Assembly: GCA_964230195.1 (NCBI GenBank)
Contig: CAXRGH010000075.1
Coordinates: 1-6,293, forward strand
Length of the DNA stretch: 6,293 nucleotides
Direction of reading: 5' to 3'
Source of the DNA: CAXRGH01 sp964230195
Lineage (GTDB): Bacteria; Pseudomonadota; Gammaproteobacteria; Enterobacterales; Alteromonadaceae
The notes below the pieces were generated by a model, which was not told the DNA's origin, made no database searches, and saw only the letters and a list, made by a program, of their open reading frames with translations. This document shows, one piece after another, positions 5,373 to 6,293 of the stretch (its first letter is position 1; each line of letters opens with the position of its first letter). Both the position numbers and the translations under genes were made by a program.

Positions 5373-6051
5373 ATTTGAGAAAGTCAGTAAAACATACAGC
5401 GGAGGCCAACAGGCTCTAAGGCAAGTCACTTTTTCCATTGAACCCGGAGAGATGGCCTTCCTTACTGGGCACTCAGGTGCTGGCAAAAGTACCTTGTTAA
5501 AACTGATTAGTATTATGGAGCGCCCTACCGTTGGTAAAGTACTGATCAATAATCATAATCTTAGTACCATAAAGCCCTCACAAGTCCCTTTCCTTCGGCG
5601 TGATATTGGTATGATCTTTCAGAGCCATCAACTCCTAATGGACAAAACCGTATTTGATAACGTGGCGTTACCTCTGGTCATAGAAGGCTATGGTAGAAAA
5701 GAAACTGCCAAGCGCGTTCACGCCGCGTTAGAGATGGTCGGATTACACAACAAAGGGCAGTGTTTACCTATGACGTTATCAGGTGGTGAACAACAGCGAG
5801 TTGGAATTGCAAGAGCTGTTGTCAATAAGCCACCGCTGTTACTCGCTGACGAGCCCACAGGAAATCTCGATCCCAAACTATCAATGGAAATCATGAAATT
5901 GTTCGAGAACTTTAATCAGGCAGGTGTATCCGTATTTATTGCGACTCACGACCTCGGTTTGATTGCTCGAATGAAATACCGAACCTTGACCCTCAAAAAT
6001 GGACAAATGATCACTGATGGTCTGAAAGAAGAATGGGATCACACATCATGA
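5365..6051 (+). CDS. ftsE: Cell division ATP-binding protein FtsE
   Basis: FtsE is the cytoplasmic ATPase of the ABC-like FtsEX complex. The complex joins the divisome through FtsZ and, via FtsX and EnvC in the periplasm, activates septal amidases. The 228-residue product (222 in E. coli) has Walker A GHSGAGKS (35-42), Q-loop Q86 in MIFQSHQLLMD, signature LSGGEQQRVGIAR (138-150), Walker B LLLADEP (158-164) with E163, D-loop NLD and switch H195. All catalytic residues are intact, so an active ATPase is expected. The GHSGAGKSTLLKL and LMDKTV-x-DNV stretches separate FtsE from LolD/MacB relatives. The start ATG lies inside the ftsY stop region (ATGATTAG), and the stop overlaps ftsX by 4 bases, implying translational coupling. 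Confidence 0.98.
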   Translation: MIRFEKVSKTYSGGQQALRQVTFSIEPGEMAFLTGHSGAGKSTLLKLISIMERPTVGKVLINNHNLSTIKPSQVPFLRRDIGMIFQSHQLLMDKTVFDNVALPLVIEGYGRKETAKRVHAALEMVGLHNKGQCLPMTLSGGEQQRVGIARAVVNKPPLLLADEPTGNLDPKLSMEIMKLFENFNQAGVSVFIATHDLGLIARMKYRTLTLKNGQMITDGLKEEWDHTS

Positions 6052-6293
6052 GTGCAATCTTTAATAAACGCGGTGGCGCTTCCTTCAGAGACAAGATGAC
6101 ATTGTTGCAACGCATCAAAACATTCTTCCTGCATCACACCCGCCAAGCACTCGCGAGCTTGGGTGAGATTAGTCAAAACTGGGCAGGCTCACTGATGACG
6201 ATTGCCGTCCTGGGCTTGAGTTTAACGCTACCGTCTACCTTCTATGTTTTGGTGAAGAATACCGAAAACCTGAGCCAACAGTGGCAGCAAGCC
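6048..6293 (+). CDS. ftsX: Cell division protein FtsX, N-terminal part (runs off the right edge)
   Basis: FtsX is the inner-membrane partner of FtsE, with four membrane segments and a periplasmic loop that contacts EnvC. The 82 visible codons encode a basic cytoplasmic N-terminus (about residues 1-46). Next comes the first membrane segment, SLMTIAVLGLSLTLPSTFYVLV (48-69), then the start of the periplasmic domain (KNTENLSQQWQQA). The LMT-[IV]-AV ... SLTLP pattern matches the E. coli protein at this point. The start ATG shares ATGA with the ftsE stop. The remaining roughly three quarters of the gene lies outside, and rpoH would be the expected next neighbour by E. coli synteny. Confidence 0.95.
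   Translation, partial: MSAIFNKRGGASFRDKMTLLQRIKTFFLHHTRQALASLGEISQNWAGSLMTIAVLGLSLTLPSTFYVLVKNTENLSQQWQQA

Noticed and set aside
5355..5549. A minus-strand frame across the ftsY-ftsE junction
   Set aside because: It is antisense to two intact, overlapping conserved genes and shows no supporting features of its own.
1..6293. Mobile element, phage, toxin-antitoxin or defence system
   Set aside because: Every sizeable reading frame is accounted for by a conserved housekeeping family. No terminal repeats, integrase, transposase or spacer array is visible.

Overview
The window is ordinary, densely packed chromosomal core sequence from a gammaproteobacterium. DksA, SfsA, RsmD, FtsY, FtsE and the start of FtsX all match their Escherichia coli counterparts closely in motifs, and mostly in length. 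Base composition is moderately AT-rich. The combination (dksA-sfsA next to pepB, a YjaG-like gene and ftsYEX) suggests a non-enteric, perhaps marine, member such as Alteromonadales or a relative. That lineage guess is inference. No mobile element, CRISPR array, rRNA or tRNA gene is visible, and no gene looks foreign.

Layout, left to right. Positions 1-1641 hold three genes read leftward: sfsA, then dksA, then gluQ, which runs off the left edge. This is the same sfsA-dksA-gluQ order as in E. coli. Positions 1702-3636 hold two rightward genes: pepB (M17 aminopeptidase B) and a YjaG/DUF416 gene. The YjaG gene meets rsmD tail to tail with an 11-bp overlap. rsmD (3626-4216) reads leftward and is divergent from the ftsY-ftsE-ftsX operon (4308 to the right edge), whose genes overlap by 8 and 4 bases. 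The rsmD / ftsYEX arrangement also matches E. coli, where rpoH follows ftsX; here that lies beyond the window.

Functionally there are three themes. The first is the stringent response and tRNA modification (DksA; GluQ, which glutamylates queuosine of tRNA-Asp). The second is translation and membrane targeting (RsmD modifies 16S rRNA; FtsY is the SRP receptor). The third is cell division (FtsEX controls peptidoglycan hydrolases at the septum). PepB, SfsA and the YjaG protein are housekeeping or poorly understood.

I found no convincing new multi-gene system. The points most worth a second look are regulatory. The gluQ frame has no ATG or GTG start and is preceded by a strong hairpin just after dksA. 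Both divergent intergenic regions (1642-1701 and 4217-4307) carry face-to-face, overlapping -10 boxes. The rsmD-ftsY gap also holds several nested inverted repeats.
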